The notes beneath the pieces were generated by a model. It saw only the letters and a program-made list of their open reading frames with translations. It searched no databases and was not told where the DNA came from. The translations under genes and the position numbers were made by a program. DNA of 64,000 nucleotides. It comes from Agrobacterium rubi TR3 = NBRC 13261 (GTDB lineage: Bacteria > Pseudomonadota > Alphaproteobacteria > Rhizobiales > Rhizobiaceae). Below, one piece after another: positions 1 through 7,945 of this stretch (its first letter is position 1; every line of letters begins with the position of its first letter). The stretch lies in contig NZ_BBJU01000019.1 in NCBI RefSeq assembly GCF_000739935.1, forward strand, positions 1 through 64,000, read 5' to 3'.

Positions 1-36
1 CCACAAGCGTACCGAACACGCTACCCCGCCTCACCA

Positions 37-486
37 CTACCCCAACAAATCCCGAATCCGCGCCTCTTCATCCACCGTCAGTTTTTGCCCCTCCGACACC
101 GCCACGCGCCGTCGCGCAAAAACGAAAATCGCTGTCGCCCCAATCAAAATCAGCGCAATCGGCGCACCCCAAAGCGCAATGGTCCGCGCACTGAAACGCG
201 GCTTCAGCAAAACAAACTCGCCATAGCGAGACACGACATAATCGATCACCGCCTCGTCACTATCGCCCTGCGTCAAACGCTCGCGTACCAGCACGCGCAG
301 GTCGCGGGCAAGCTCCGCATTGCTGTCATCGATGGACTGGTTCTGGCACACCATGCATCGCAGTTGAACGGTCAGCGCCCGCGCACGGGCTTCCAGCGCC
401 GGGTCGGAGAGAACTTCGTCCGGGTTGAAGGCGAAAGCCGGGAGTGCGGTGAGGAGAAGGGTGAAGAAAAGGGCGATGGTTCTCAC
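37..486 (-). CDS. ccmH: CcmH/CycL cytochrome c maturation thiol-reductase
   Basis: Membrane-anchored periplasmic protein that keeps apocytochrome c cysteines reduced for haem ligation. The conserved L-R-C-M-V-C-Q-N motif is present, preceded by a signal peptide ([18 protein letters not shown]) and followed near the C-terminus by a membrane helix ([21 protein letters not shown]). Length from the GTG at 486 is 149 residues, usual for the family. It is last in the ccmI-E-F-H operon. The start is uncertain: the frame stays open to an ATG at 645 that overlaps the ccmF stop as ATGA, as at the other junctions of this operon, and the 53 extra codons are encoded by a palindromic repeat. I give the start that leaves a normal N-terminal signal peptide, although its ribosome binding site is weak. 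Confidence 0.9.
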   Translation of the reverse strand: MRTIALFFTLLLTALPAFAFNPDEVLSDPALEARARALTVQLRCMVCQNQSIDDSNAELARDLRVLVRERLTQGDSDEAVIDYVVSRYGEFVLLKPRFSARTIALWGAPIALILIGATAIFVFARRRVAVSEGQKLTVDEEARIRDLLG

Positions 487-498
487 GTGGCGAACAAA

Positions 499-640
499 GC
501 CCCCTCTGGCCTGTCGGCCATCTCCCCCACAAGGGGGGAGACACCGTGCGGCAACCATCCGGTCCAATGGAAACGAAAAGCGTGAGGCAGGGTTAAGCCC
601 CTCCCCCTTGTGGGGAGGGGTTGGGGAGGGGTTCTTGCCC
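499..640. repeat. Family B palindromic repeat between ccmF and ccmH
   Basis: GC-rich element that opens with a 'ccccctctggcctg' block and a CCCCCACAAGGGGGG hairpin and ends with two 'ccctccc' type blocks (CCCCTCCCCCTTGTGGGGAGGGG). Its right half closely matches the element inside copA (39947-40137), including the terminal 'ggggttcttgccc'. The left half resembles the family A repeats. It is fully open in the ccmH frame. Confidence 0.75.
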
Positions 641-641
641 A

Positions 642-2636
642 TCATTCCGCAGGCTCCGGCACTAGCCCGGCCTTCACGGCCTTCGCCTTGCGCGTCGGCG
701 CACCCACGCGCAACCGCCGGTCAGACAGCGAAACAAACCCGCCAATCATCATGAACACCGTGCCACCCCAGATGCACAGAATGAACGGTTTCCACCAGAT
801 GCGAACCACCATGCCGCCGTCGCTCATCGGGTCACCCAGCGAGACATAGAGCTGCGAGAGGCCGAAGGTCATGATCCCGGCTTCCGTGGTCGGCATGCGC
901 CGCGCCGTGTAGAGCCGCTTGGAGGACCACACATCGGCCAAGTCCACTCCGCCTTTGCGCGCCGTGAAGTGCCCGCGATCTTCGGTATAGTTGGGGCCTA
1001 CATGGTGGCGAATGCCGTCGAAGGTCAGGCTGTAGCCGCCCGCATCCACCGTCATTCCCTGCTTCATTTCCACGACGGTTTCCGTCTCGAAAGTCGTGAC
1101 GGTGACGATGCCCAGCACGGTCACGCCAAGGCCCATATGCGCCAGCGCCGTCCCGAAGGTCGAGCGCGGCAGCCCTTTCAGGCGGCGAAACGCGATCCCG
1201 AAGGCCAGCTTGCCGAAATTGGCGCGGTACCACAGATCGGCCAGCGCTCCGAAGATCAGCCAGAACCCGGCGACGATGCCGAGAACCGCCAGCACCGGCC
1301 CGCCATGTTCAGCGTACCAGAGCGCAAGACCCGCAAGTGCGGCCAAACCCGCCGCCACATAAAGCCGCTGAAACGCGCCCAGCAGATCTCCGCGCTTCCA
1401 CGCCAGCATCGGCCCAAACGGCGTCACGATCAGAATGGGGATCATCAACAGACCGAATGTCAGGTTGAAGAAGGGCTCGCCGACGGAAATCTTCTCGCCC
1501 GTCAGCGTTTCCAGCACCAGCGGATAGAGCGTGCCGATCAGCACCGTCGCCGTCGAAACCGTCAGAATCAGATTGTTGAGAACCAGCGCGCCCTCGCGTG
1601 AGATCGGCGCAAACAGCCCGCCCGCTTTCAGCATCGGCGCACGCCATGCAAACAGCGAAAATGCGCCGCCGATGAAGATCATCAGGATGCACAGAATGAA
1701 AATGCCACGGCTCGGGTCGGTCGCAAAAGCATGCACCGACGTCAGCACGCCGGAGCGCACGAGGAAGGTGCCGAGCAGCGACAGCGAAAACGTCATGATC
1801 GCCAGCAGCACGGTCCAGATTTTCAGCGCCTCGCGCTTTTCCATCACCAGCGCCGAATGCAAAAGCGCGGTTCCCGCAAGCCAAGGCATGAAGGATGCGT
1901 TCTCCACCGGGTCCCAGAACCACCAGCCGCCCCAGCCGAGTTCATAATAGGCCCAGTAGGAACCCATCGAAATACCCGCTGTCAGAAACGTCCAGGCAGC
2001 CAGTGTCCATGGTCGCACCCAGCGCGCCCATGCGGCGTCGATGCGCCCTTCGATCAGCGCCGCAATGGCAAAGGAGAAACAGACGGAAAAGCCGACATAG
2101 CCGAGGTAGAGCAGCGGCGGATGGATCGCGAGACCGAAGTCCTGAAGGATCGGGTTCAGGTCCTGCCCTTCGGCAGGCACCGGCGAAAGCCGCGCAAAAG
2201 GGTTGGACGTCAAGAGAATGAACAGCAGGAACGCCGTCGCCACCCACGCCTGCACGGCCAGCACATTGGCACGCAGCGTATCAGGCAGATTGCGGCCATA
2301 GACTGCGACCATCGCGCTGAACAGCACCAGGATCAGCAGCCAGAGCAGCATCGATCCCTCATGGTTGCCCCACACGCCGGTCAGCTTGTAGAGCATCGGC
2401 ATCAGCGAATGGGAATTCTCATAAACGTTCTTCAGAGAGAAATCGGAGACGGCATAGGCATGCGTCAGCGCCGCAAACGAAATGCCCACCAGCAGAAACA
2501 GCAGAACCGAACCAATGGGCGCGATGTCCATCAGCGCCTTGTCGTTGCGGCGCGCGCCGAAGGCGGGCAGCGTGGACACGATAAGCGCCACACCCAGCGC
2601 CAGCACCAGAGCATAATGGCCGATTTCGGTGATCAT
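642..2636 (-). CDS. ccmF: CcmF haem lyase component
   Basis: Polytopic inner-membrane subunit of the CcmFH haem lyase that attaches haem to apocytochrome c in the periplasm. The tryptophan-rich WWD signature is visible ([19 protein letters not shown]), with about 14 hydrophobic helices spread over 664 residues, the normal length. I chose the ATG at 2636 ([10 protein letters not shown]), which overlaps the ccmE stop as ATGA. The longer frame upstream would run through ccmE. Its stop overlaps the ATG at 645 that would start a long form of ccmH. Regulation is probably from the shared ccmI promoter. Confidence 0.96.
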   Translation of the reverse strand: MITEIGHYALVLALGVALIVSTLPAFGARRNDKALMDIAPIGSVLLFLLVGISFAALTHAYAVSDFSLKNVYENSHSLMPMLYKLTGVWGNHEGSMLLWLLILVLFSAMVAVYGRNLPDTLRANVLAVQAWVATAFLLFILLTSNPFARLSPVPAEGQDLNPILQDFGLAIHPPLLYLGYVGFSVCFSFAIAALIEGRIDAAWARWVRPWTLAAWTFLTAGISMGSYWAYYELGWGGWWFWDPVENASFMPWLAGTALLHSALVMEKREALKIWTVLLAIMTFSLSLLGTFLVRSGVLTSVHAFATDPSRGIFILCILMIFIGGAFSLFAWRAPMLKAGGLFAPISREGALVLNNLILTVSTATVLIGTLYPLVLETLTGEKISVGEPFFNLTFGLLMIPILIVTPFGPMLAWKRGDLLGAFQRLYVAAGLAALAGLALWYAEHGGPVLAVLGIVAGFWLIFGALADLWYRANFGKLAFGIAFRRLKGLPRSTFGTALAHMGLGVTVLGIVTVTTFETETVVEMKQGMTVDAGGYSLTFDGIRHHVGPNYTEDRGHFTARKGGVDLADVWSSKRLYTARRMPTTEAGIMTFGLSQLYVSLGDPMSDGGMVVRIWWKPFILCIWGGTVFMMIGGFVSLSDRRLRVGAPTRKAKAVKAGLVPEPAE

Positions 2637-3103
2637 TGCGTCGCTCCGGTTTTGGCGGTGCCATCTGGTGCCTGCTGCCACAGGCCCTTGTCCTTCAGGC
2701 GGTCGGCAACTTCCTTGGGCATGTAGTTTTCATCATGCTTGGCCAGAACGCTGTCGGCCACAAAGGCATGCGTCGCGGCATCGAAGGTGCCCTCGGTCAC
2801 CACGCCCTGCCCTTCACGAAACAAATCCGGCAGAATGCCGGTATAGCTCACCGGCACACTCGCCCCGCCATCGGTCACGGCAAAGCTCACCGTGCGCCCC
2901 TCGCCGCGCTTGACCGACCCTTCGGCCACCAACCCGCCAAGACGGATGCGCGTGCCGGGTGCGACTGCGGTCTTTTCCAGATCGCCCGGCATGTAGAAGT
3001 AGGCAATCGACTGCCCGAAGGCGAACATCACCAGAAACGCCGCGATCATGATAAAGCTGACGCCACCGCCGATGATCGCCAGTCTTTTCTGCTTGCGGGT
3101 CAT
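2633..3103 (-). CDS. ccmE: CcmE periplasmic haem chaperone
   Basis: Carries haem covalently from CcmABCD to CcmF. One N-terminal membrane anchor (about residues 8-29) is followed by a beta-barrel domain. The haem-binding histidine is His123 in [11 protein letters not shown], with Tyr127 following in the conserved H-x3-Y arrangement. Length is 156 residues, typical. Start and stop both overlap neighbours by four bases (with ccmI at 3103-3100 and ccmF at 2636-2633), so the genes are translationally coupled. Confidence 0.97.
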   Translation of the reverse strand: MTRKQKRLAIIGGGVSFIMIAAFLVMFAFGQSIAYFYMPGDLEKTAVAPGTRIRLGGLVAEGSVKRGEGRTVSFAVTDGGASVPVSYTGILPDLFREGQGVVTEGTFDAATHAFVADSVLAKHDENYMPKEVADRLKDKGLWQQAPDGTAKTGATQ

Positions 3104-4242
3104 TGCGTCACTCCCTGCGCATTCACGCCCAGCTGCTGCGCCAGCGCCAGCAATTGCTTGCCCTGTTCACCAGCGGCCGGAAAGGCTTTCAGGCCTTCGG
3201 CCAGAGCCTGGCGCGCCTTCTCATCATTTTTCAACATCGCGTAGGATCGCACCAGCCGCATCCAACCCTCGAAATTATCAGGATTTTCCTTCAGCCGCGC
3301 GTCCAGACTTTCCACCATGCCAGCCACCATCGCCTGCCGGTCTTCGCTCGACATGTTGCTGGCGGCAGCCACATCCTCGGCACTCGGTCCACCCGGCGCC
3401 TGTGGCCTCGGCGCTGCGGCTATATCGGCACCACCGGTGTTTTGCAGATGCGCCTGCACCAACGGTATCCACGGCGCGCCCTCGGGCGATTCCTTCAGCA
3501 GCGCGGCAAAGGCATCGCGCGCTTGATCCGTTTTACCCGCCTGCTCCAGAGAAAGCGCCAGATAGAAGCGCACACGCGGATTGCCGGGGCTCATCTTTTC
3601 CGCGTCTTCCAGTGCCGAGCGCGCATCCTCGACGACGACACCGTCATTGGTCGCAATCAGCGTTTCGGCAAGGCCCGTCAGGCGCGGCGCGTTTTCGCCC
3701 TGAAGACGGATGGCATTGCGGTACGCCATCTCGGCATCACCCAGACGCATGGTCTTGAAATAGATCGGGGCCAGCACGTCCCATCCGGCGCCATCATCCG
3801 GGTTCTGCGCCAGATGCCGTTCGGCCTTGGCAATCATCAGGTTCATGTCGTTGCCGGGCTTCTCCAGCCGCGCGGCAAGCGGCATATCCGGCGTGTTCAG
3901 ACTGCCCATATACAAGTAAAGACAGAGCCCCATCAGCGGCAAAAGCACGGTCACGATGCTGGCGAGCGCATTGTGCTTGCGTGGCGACATCGCTGAGACC
4001 TCGCCCGTTTTGTCGGATGCCGCCGCCAGAAGCCGCCGACCGATTTCGGCCCGCGCATACTCGGCTTCGGTCTCGCCGATCAGCCCGCTTGCGCGCTCGC
4101 GCTGCAATTCGGCCAGCTGGTCGCGGTAGACCGCCACCTCGCCCTCACGGGCAGTGTCGGCTATGCCTTTGCTGCGCATCAGCGGATAGGTCAGAACGAG
4201 GGCCACGGCCGCCGTCAACAGGGCGATGATAATCCAGAACAT
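3100..4242 (-). CDS. ccmI: CcmI/CycH apocytochrome chaperone
   Basis: TPR-containing membrane protein that presents apocytochrome c to the CcmFH lyase. The N-terminus has a short helix ([21 protein letters not shown]), a cytoplasmic loop, a second helix near residues 95-115 ([20 protein letters not shown]), then TPR-like repeats ([41 protein letters not shown]). Length is 380 residues, normal. It is the first gene of the operon, so the promoter should lie in 4243-4417, where a TTGACA-containing palindrome is seen at 4396-4411. Confidence 0.94.
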   Translation of the reverse strand: MFWIIIALLTAAVALVLTYPLMRSKGIADTAREGEVAVYRDQLAELQRERASGLIGETEAEYARAEIGRRLLAAASDKTGEVSAMSPRKHNALASIVTVLLPLMGLCLYLYMGSLNTPDMPLAARLEKPGNDMNLMIAKAERHLAQNPDDGAGWDVLAPIYFKTMRLGDAEMAYRNAIRLQGENAPRLTGLAETLIATNDGVVVEDARSALEDAEKMSPGNPRVRFYLALSLEQAGKTDQARDAFAALLKESPEGAPWIPLVQAHLQNTGGADIAAAPRPQAPGGPSAEDVAAASNMSSEDRQAMVAGMVESLDARLKENPDNFEGWMRLVRSYAMLKNDEKARQALAEGLKAFPAAGEQGKQLLALAQQLGVNAQGVTQ

Positions 4243-4417
4243 GCCGTTTCAATTACTCGAATGCGCACCGCTTTGGAATAAGCCGCTGCGGGATGACGTG
4301 AATTTGAGGCCCTATGCCGCAGGCGGTCGCACAAAGGCGTCCTGCGGCAGATGACCCAACCGGTCCAAGTTCTGAACGACAAGCCTTACGCTTGCCTTGA
4401 CATGTGTCAAGCGGCCA

Positions 4418-4831
4418 TCAGGTCAGCGGCGTCCACGTGCCGTCTGTGTTGCGACAGGCAGCACCGCGCACCTTGGCCTGCTTACCATCGATCGTCAGAT
4501 CATGGGTATATTGGCGGCAATTCTGGTTGCCCACCTGATAAGGCGCGTTGGCAATCACTTCGCCGCGCGTATCGCCGCTGCCCCAGGTCACGGCCTGTCC
4601 ACCGGGTGCCGTTTCCAGCGCCTGATATTCGGCTTCCAGCGCCTTGTTGAAATCACCACGGCCCATCTGAAGACCACTTCTGCCGACGATTCCGCCCTGA
4701 AGGGCTGAAATATAGGGCGTAGCGGACCCGCCACCGCGTCCCAGCAATCCGCCACCGGCGTTGCGGGTATTGGATGTCGTGCACGAGCTGAGGACCGAAA
4801 GGCAGATCAGCGAGAAAACCGCAGGGCGCAT
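4418..4831 (-). CDS. Surface-antigen-type lipoprotein (17 kDa family)
   Basis: A 137-residue protein beginning with a lipoprotein signal (MRPAVFSLICLSVLSSC, lipobox L-S-S-C). It is followed by a short Gly/Asn-rich linker and a C-terminal domain resembling rickettsial 17 kDa/RT0821-type surface proteins (A-Y-Q-A-L-E-T-A-P-G-G-Q and N-C-R-Q-Y-T motifs). I used the methionine at 4831 because it starts the lipoprotein signal; the longer frame adds 23 residues without signal features. It is probably an outer-membrane lipoprotein of unknown function, and it sits alone between ccm and feu. Confidence 0.75.
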   Translation of the reverse strand: MRPAVFSLICLSVLSSCTTSNTRNAGGGLLGRGGGSATPYISALQGGIVGRSGLQMGRGDFNKALEAEYQALETAPGGQAVTWGSGDTRGEVIANAPYQVGNQNCRQYTHDLTIDGKQAKVRGAACRNTDGTWTPLT

Positions 4832-4955
4832 AAAATGGGAGTTCAATCCGGCAAATCCGGCTTTGCCAATCACGTCAACCAAGAATACACTCCTTATCAA
4901 CGCGCCATCCTGGCGCGGTCATTCCTCAAGGGAATGTCATGCCAGTTTTTGGCCG

Positions 4956-6356
4956 TCATGCAAGCTCTTTCGAAAGTCCTGGTAGAAGCAATTCGGCTTT
5001 CAGACCGCCCAGCGGACTACGCGACATCGCAAACGTGCCGTGGTACTCAGAAACCACCTCGCTGACGATGGAAAGACCAAGCCCGGTACCCGGTCGGCTC
5101 TCGTCCAGACGCCGGCCTCGTTTCATCGCTTCGGTGATCTGATCCGGCTCCAGACCCGGCCCATCGTCCTCCACCAATAAAGTCACCCAAGACCTGCGCG
5201 TTACATCAGGGTCGGAAGACGGGTGCATGCCCGGCATCACAGTTATCACCACCTTGGTGTCCGCAAAGCGCGCCGCGTTTTCCAGAAGGTTGCCGACAGC
5301 CTCTTCCAGATCCTGCTGCTCCATCGCCAGCACGATCGTCGGTTGCTGCATGTTCAGCTCGAAGGTCTTTTCCGGGTTCAGGCGGCGCATCACACGCACT
5401 AGCCGCTCCAGCGCAGGCTCGCCCTCGACACGCGCCAGAATGGAGCCGCGCTGGGCGGCAATGCGCGCGCGCGACAGGTAGGATTGCACCTGCGCCTGCA
5501 TCGCCTCCACCTGTCCGCGCACGAGATCGCCGTGATGGCTGTCCAGCGTGCGCGCCTCGTTCAACAACACGGCAATTGGTGTTTTCAGCGAATGTGCCAG
5601 ATTGCCCACCTGCATCCGCGCCCGTTCCACAAGCCGGCGGTTGCTTTCGATCAACGCATTCACTTCGGTTGCCAGCGGCTGGATTTCACTCGGGAATTCG
5701 CCCTCTAGCCTCTCAGCCTCACCGCCACGGATCTTGCCCAGCGCCACACGCGCCCTGTCCAGCGGCCGCAAGCTGTAGAGAATGGCAAGACCGTTCACGA
5801 CCAGACTTCCGACGCCAAAGACGGCCAGTGCCAGATAGAGGCTGTTGGAAAAGTCGCGCACATCGTCTTCCACGACATTGAGATTGCCGGTCACGCGAAA
5901 CCGCGCCGCCCGGCCCTCGCCATCCAGCACCACTTCCGTTTCGGCCACCTGCACCCGGTTCTGCGCTTCGTCCGTCACCACGTAATAGCGCTCGTAGCGA
6001 TTATCGAAGGGCACATCCAGAATACTGGGAACCGGCAGCGTGGCGACACCGAGCGAAGACGAGACCAGCGGCGCGGTCTGGAAATTGCCCAGCGGTTCCA
6101 CCACCCAGTACCAGCCGGTATCGGGCTGCGAGAACCGCAGGTCTCCCAGCTGCGGGCTCCCTGCCAGCGTGTTTTCGTTGGAAACAGTGATGGAATTGAT
6201 GACGTTGTAAAGCTGCGCACGCAGCAGATCGGTAAAACTGCGCTCCACGCCCTGTCTGTAGAGCGTGGAAATCACCACAGCGATCACCACCAGCGCCAGG
6301 GCAGACCATGCCGAGGCAAGCAACAGAACGCGGGCGGTGAGTGAATTACTTCGCAT
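4956..6356 (-). CDS. feuQ: Sensor histidine kinase FeuQ
   Basis: Membrane sensor of the FeuPQ system, which in Sinorhizobium controls cyclic glucan export and hypo-osmotic response. Two membrane helices (near residues 10-30 and about 165-190) flank a periplasmic sensor of about 130 residues. A HAMP-like segment, an H-box (LAHSLKTPIAVLLNEA), an N-box (NLLENAARFA) and G-boxes (DDGPGL, GTGLGLSIV) follow. The H-box has K where many kinases have R (H-S-L-K-T-P), as in PhoQ-like enzymes. I chose the start MRSNSLTARV at 6356, which overlaps the end of feuP by 11 bases. Confidence 0.86.
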   Translation of the reverse strand: MRSNSLTARVLLLASAWSALALVVIAVVISTLYRQGVERSFTDLLRAQLYNVINSITVSNENTLAGSPQLGDLRFSQPDTGWYWVVEPLGNFQTAPLVSSSLGVATLPVPSILDVPFDNRYERYYVVTDEAQNRVQVAETEVVLDGEGRAARFRVTGNLNVVEDDVRDFSNSLYLALAVFGVGSLVVNGLAILYSLRPLDRARVALGKIRGGEAERLEGEFPSEIQPLATEVNALIESNRRLVERARMQVGNLAHSLKTPIAVLLNEARTLDSHHGDLVRGQVEAMQAQVQSYLSRARIAAQRGSILARVEGEPALERLVRVMRRLNPEKTFELNMQQPTIVLAMEQQDLEEAVGNLLENAARFADTKVVITVMPGMHPSSDPDVTRRSWVTLLVEDDGPGLEPDQITEAMKRGRRLDESRPGTGLGLSIVSEVVSEYHGTFAMSRSPLGGLKAELLLPGLSKELA

Positions 6357-7017
6357 CTGCGGGTGCTTGCATCCGGTAGCCAAGACCACGGATAGTCTCG
6401 ATCAGATCGACGCCCAGCTTCTTGCGCAAACGTCCGACAAACACTTCGATCGTGTTGGAATCACGGTCGAAATCCTGATCGTACATATGCTCGACCAACT
6501 CGGTGCGCGAAACGACCTCGCCCATGTGGTGCATGAGGTAGGAGAGCAGGCGGAACTCATGCGAGGTCAGCTTCAGCGTCACGCCATTGACTGTCGCCTT
6601 GGAAGACTTGGTGTCGAGCCTGACAGGGCCACAGACGATTTCCGAAGAGGCATGGCCCGCCGCACGGCGGATCAGTGCGCGCACACGCGCCAGCACTTCT
6701 TCCACATGGAACGGCTTGGTCACATAGTCGTCGGCACCGGCATCGATCCCCGCCACCTTGTCGCTCCAACGGTCGCGCGCGGTGAGGATGAGGACCGGCA
6801 TGGATTTGCCACTGGCGCGCCATTTCTCGACAACGGTAATACCGTCCATCTGCGGCAGGCCGATATCGAGAACAATGGCGTCATAGGGCTCGGTATCGCC
6901 GAGATAATGCCCTTCTTCCCCATCGAAGGCCTGATCGACGACATAACCCGCTTCTTTCAGCGCGTCGGTCAATTGCCGATTGAGGTTGGTATCGTCCTCG
7001 ACCACGAGAATGCGCAT
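6346..7017 (-). CDS. feuP: Response regulator FeuP
   Basis: OmpR/PhoP-type response regulator. The receiver domain (1-115) has the acidic pair E-D-D, the phosphoacceptor Asp in V-L-D-I-G-L-P, the conserved Thr in L-T-A-R and Lys in T-K-P-F. The winged-helix domain (about 125-220) ends in the typical I-R-G-L-G-Y-R-M. The second of two tandem ATGs (7017) has better spacing to the AAAGGG Shine-Dalgarno sequence and gives 223 residues. It lies between the feuN-like gene and feuQ and is probably co-transcribed with both. Confidence 0.9.
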   Translation of the reverse strand: MRILVVEDDTNLNRQLTDALKEAGYVVDQAFDGEEGHYLGDTEPYDAIVLDIGLPQMDGITVVEKWRASGKSMPVLILTARDRWSDKVAGIDAGADDYVTKPFHVEEVLARVRALIRRAAGHASSEIVCGPVRLDTKSSKATVNGVTLKLTSHEFRLLSYLMHHMGEVVSRTELVEHMYDQDFDRDSNTIEVFVGRLRKKLGVDLIETIRGLGYRMQAPADAK

Positions 7018-7107
7018 CATCCGTCCCTTTTCATTCCACCCGTCACTTCTGCAGCGCGACGGTCATTCAAATCATCTCTACATCAGAAATTTGGGGATTG
7101 CGACGGT

Positions 7108-7377
7108 CTACATCGGCACGCGCATGGTCACCTTGCGCGGGCGCTCGCCATTGCCTTGCACCAGCACGGTCACGACGCAGTTCTGGCCGTCATTGGACGG
7201 GTAGACCGACAGAAGCTGGCCGCCGGTTTCGCGCACCACACGGGATACGGCGGAGCTACAATCGCTCGCCACCTGCATGACCCGCGCGCCGTCATGTCCC
7301 ATCGGCCCCTCAGCCTGCGGCGCAGGAAAACCGGCCAGACCGGCTGCAAGCGTCGCGATGATGAGAGGTGATGCCAT
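7108..7377 (-). CDS. feuN: Small periplasmic PepSY-like protein, candidate FeuN
   Basis: An 89-residue exported protein: the N-terminus MASPLIIATLAAGLAGFPAPQA is a signal peptide, and the mature part has two cysteines (S-D-C-S and Q-N-C-V-V-T) and a PepSY-like beta hairpin (GGQLLSVYPSNDGQNCVVTV). It starts at the ATG at 7377 with GGAAG about 10 bases upstream; the longer frame runs into a repeat. It is directly upstream of feuP, the position of feuN in Sinorhizobium, where FeuN is a small periplasmic inhibitor of FeuQ signalling. The identification rests on size, export signal and position, not on alignment. Confidence 0.62.
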   Translation of the reverse strand: MASPLIIATLAAGLAGFPAPQAEGPMGHDGARVMQVASDCSSAVSRVVRETGGQLLSVYPSNDGQNCVVTVLVQGNGERPRKVTMRVPM

Positions 7378-7510
7378 TGCAAAAACTTCCACAGACAAAT
7401 TGGATGCACGTCGAAACGAACTCTTGCCCGAATATGTATCGTAAACGTTCTGAATGGCAAATGAATGTGGGCTATCGCGGATTTGAGGGGGTGGTGAAGG
7501 GTGGTGGTGT

Positions 7511-7682
7511 GGCTCACCCCCCTCTGCCTTGCCAGGCATCTCGCCCTCAAGGGGGGGAGATCGACTCGCTGATACCTCTCGCCCGTCTTTAACGTATCGA
7601 TGGAGTGGGAGCGCGCGCCCAGCTAATCTCCCCACCTGAGGGGGAGATGTCCGGCAGGACAGAGGGGGGGGGGGGGGGGGCC
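7511..7682. repeat. Family A palindromic repeat with G17 tract
   Basis: About 170 bp element. The left end is ggctcacccccctctgcct with a gccctcaaggggg hairpin. The centre is 'gatcgactcg...cctctcgcccgtctt'. The right end is the inverse form, ctgagggggagatgtccggc then aggacagagg, running into 17 consecutive G (7664-7680). The ends are inverted repeats of each other. Six similar copies occur in this window. It fills most of the gap between the feu unit and the GTA cluster. Confidence 0.85.
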
Positions 7683-7703
7683 ACACCCACCGTCCCTCCC
7701 CCC

Positions 7704-7910
7704 CTACCTGATCGCACTCGTCGCAGACAACCGCCCGTAGAGCGCGATCAGCCCGCCGATACCACCGGCCACCGTCGTCAGCCCCTCCGCAAGCTCACCC
7801 TCAAACCCCGCCGGCAGGTTCAAACCCACCACCTGCAACAGCGGTGCCAGCACCGCGATCAGCGCGCCCCATACGGTTTTCGATTGATACCAAGCCTTTA
7901 CAGTATCCAT
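7704..7910 (-). CDS. Holin-like small membrane protein
   Basis: A 68-residue protein with two hydrophobic helices (VWGALIAVLAPLLQVVGLNL and GLTTVAGGIGGLIALYGRL) and a short basic tail, the shape of small phage holins. The motif K-T-V-W-G-A-L and the end L-Y-G-R-L-S-A-T are familiar from small proteins near phage lysis genes. It lies 35 bases downstream of GTA g15 on the same strand, so it could supply pore formation for particle release together with the GH19 endolysin candidate at 22503. The function is inferred from topology and place only. Confidence 0.55.
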   Translation of the reverse strand: MDTVKAWYQSKTVWGALIAVLAPLLQVVGLNLPAGFEGELAEGLTTVAGGIGGLIALYGRLSATSAIR

Positions 7911-7945
7911 ATTTCACCCTTTCTCAGTTGACGTCATTGTGAAGT

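Noticed and set aside
85..585. Plus-strand frame of 166 codons opposite ccmH
   Set aside because: Shadow of ccmH and a repeat; Arg/His/Gln-rich composition typical of antisense frames in GC-rich DNA.
969..2726. Several long plus-strand frames opposite ccmF
   Set aside because: No start signals, biased composition, and ccmF itself is fully supported.
4396..4411. Palindrome CTTGACATGTGTCAAG near ccmI
   Set aside because: Could be part of the ccm promoter or an operator, but I see no matching -10 box or regulator; not strong enough for a feature.
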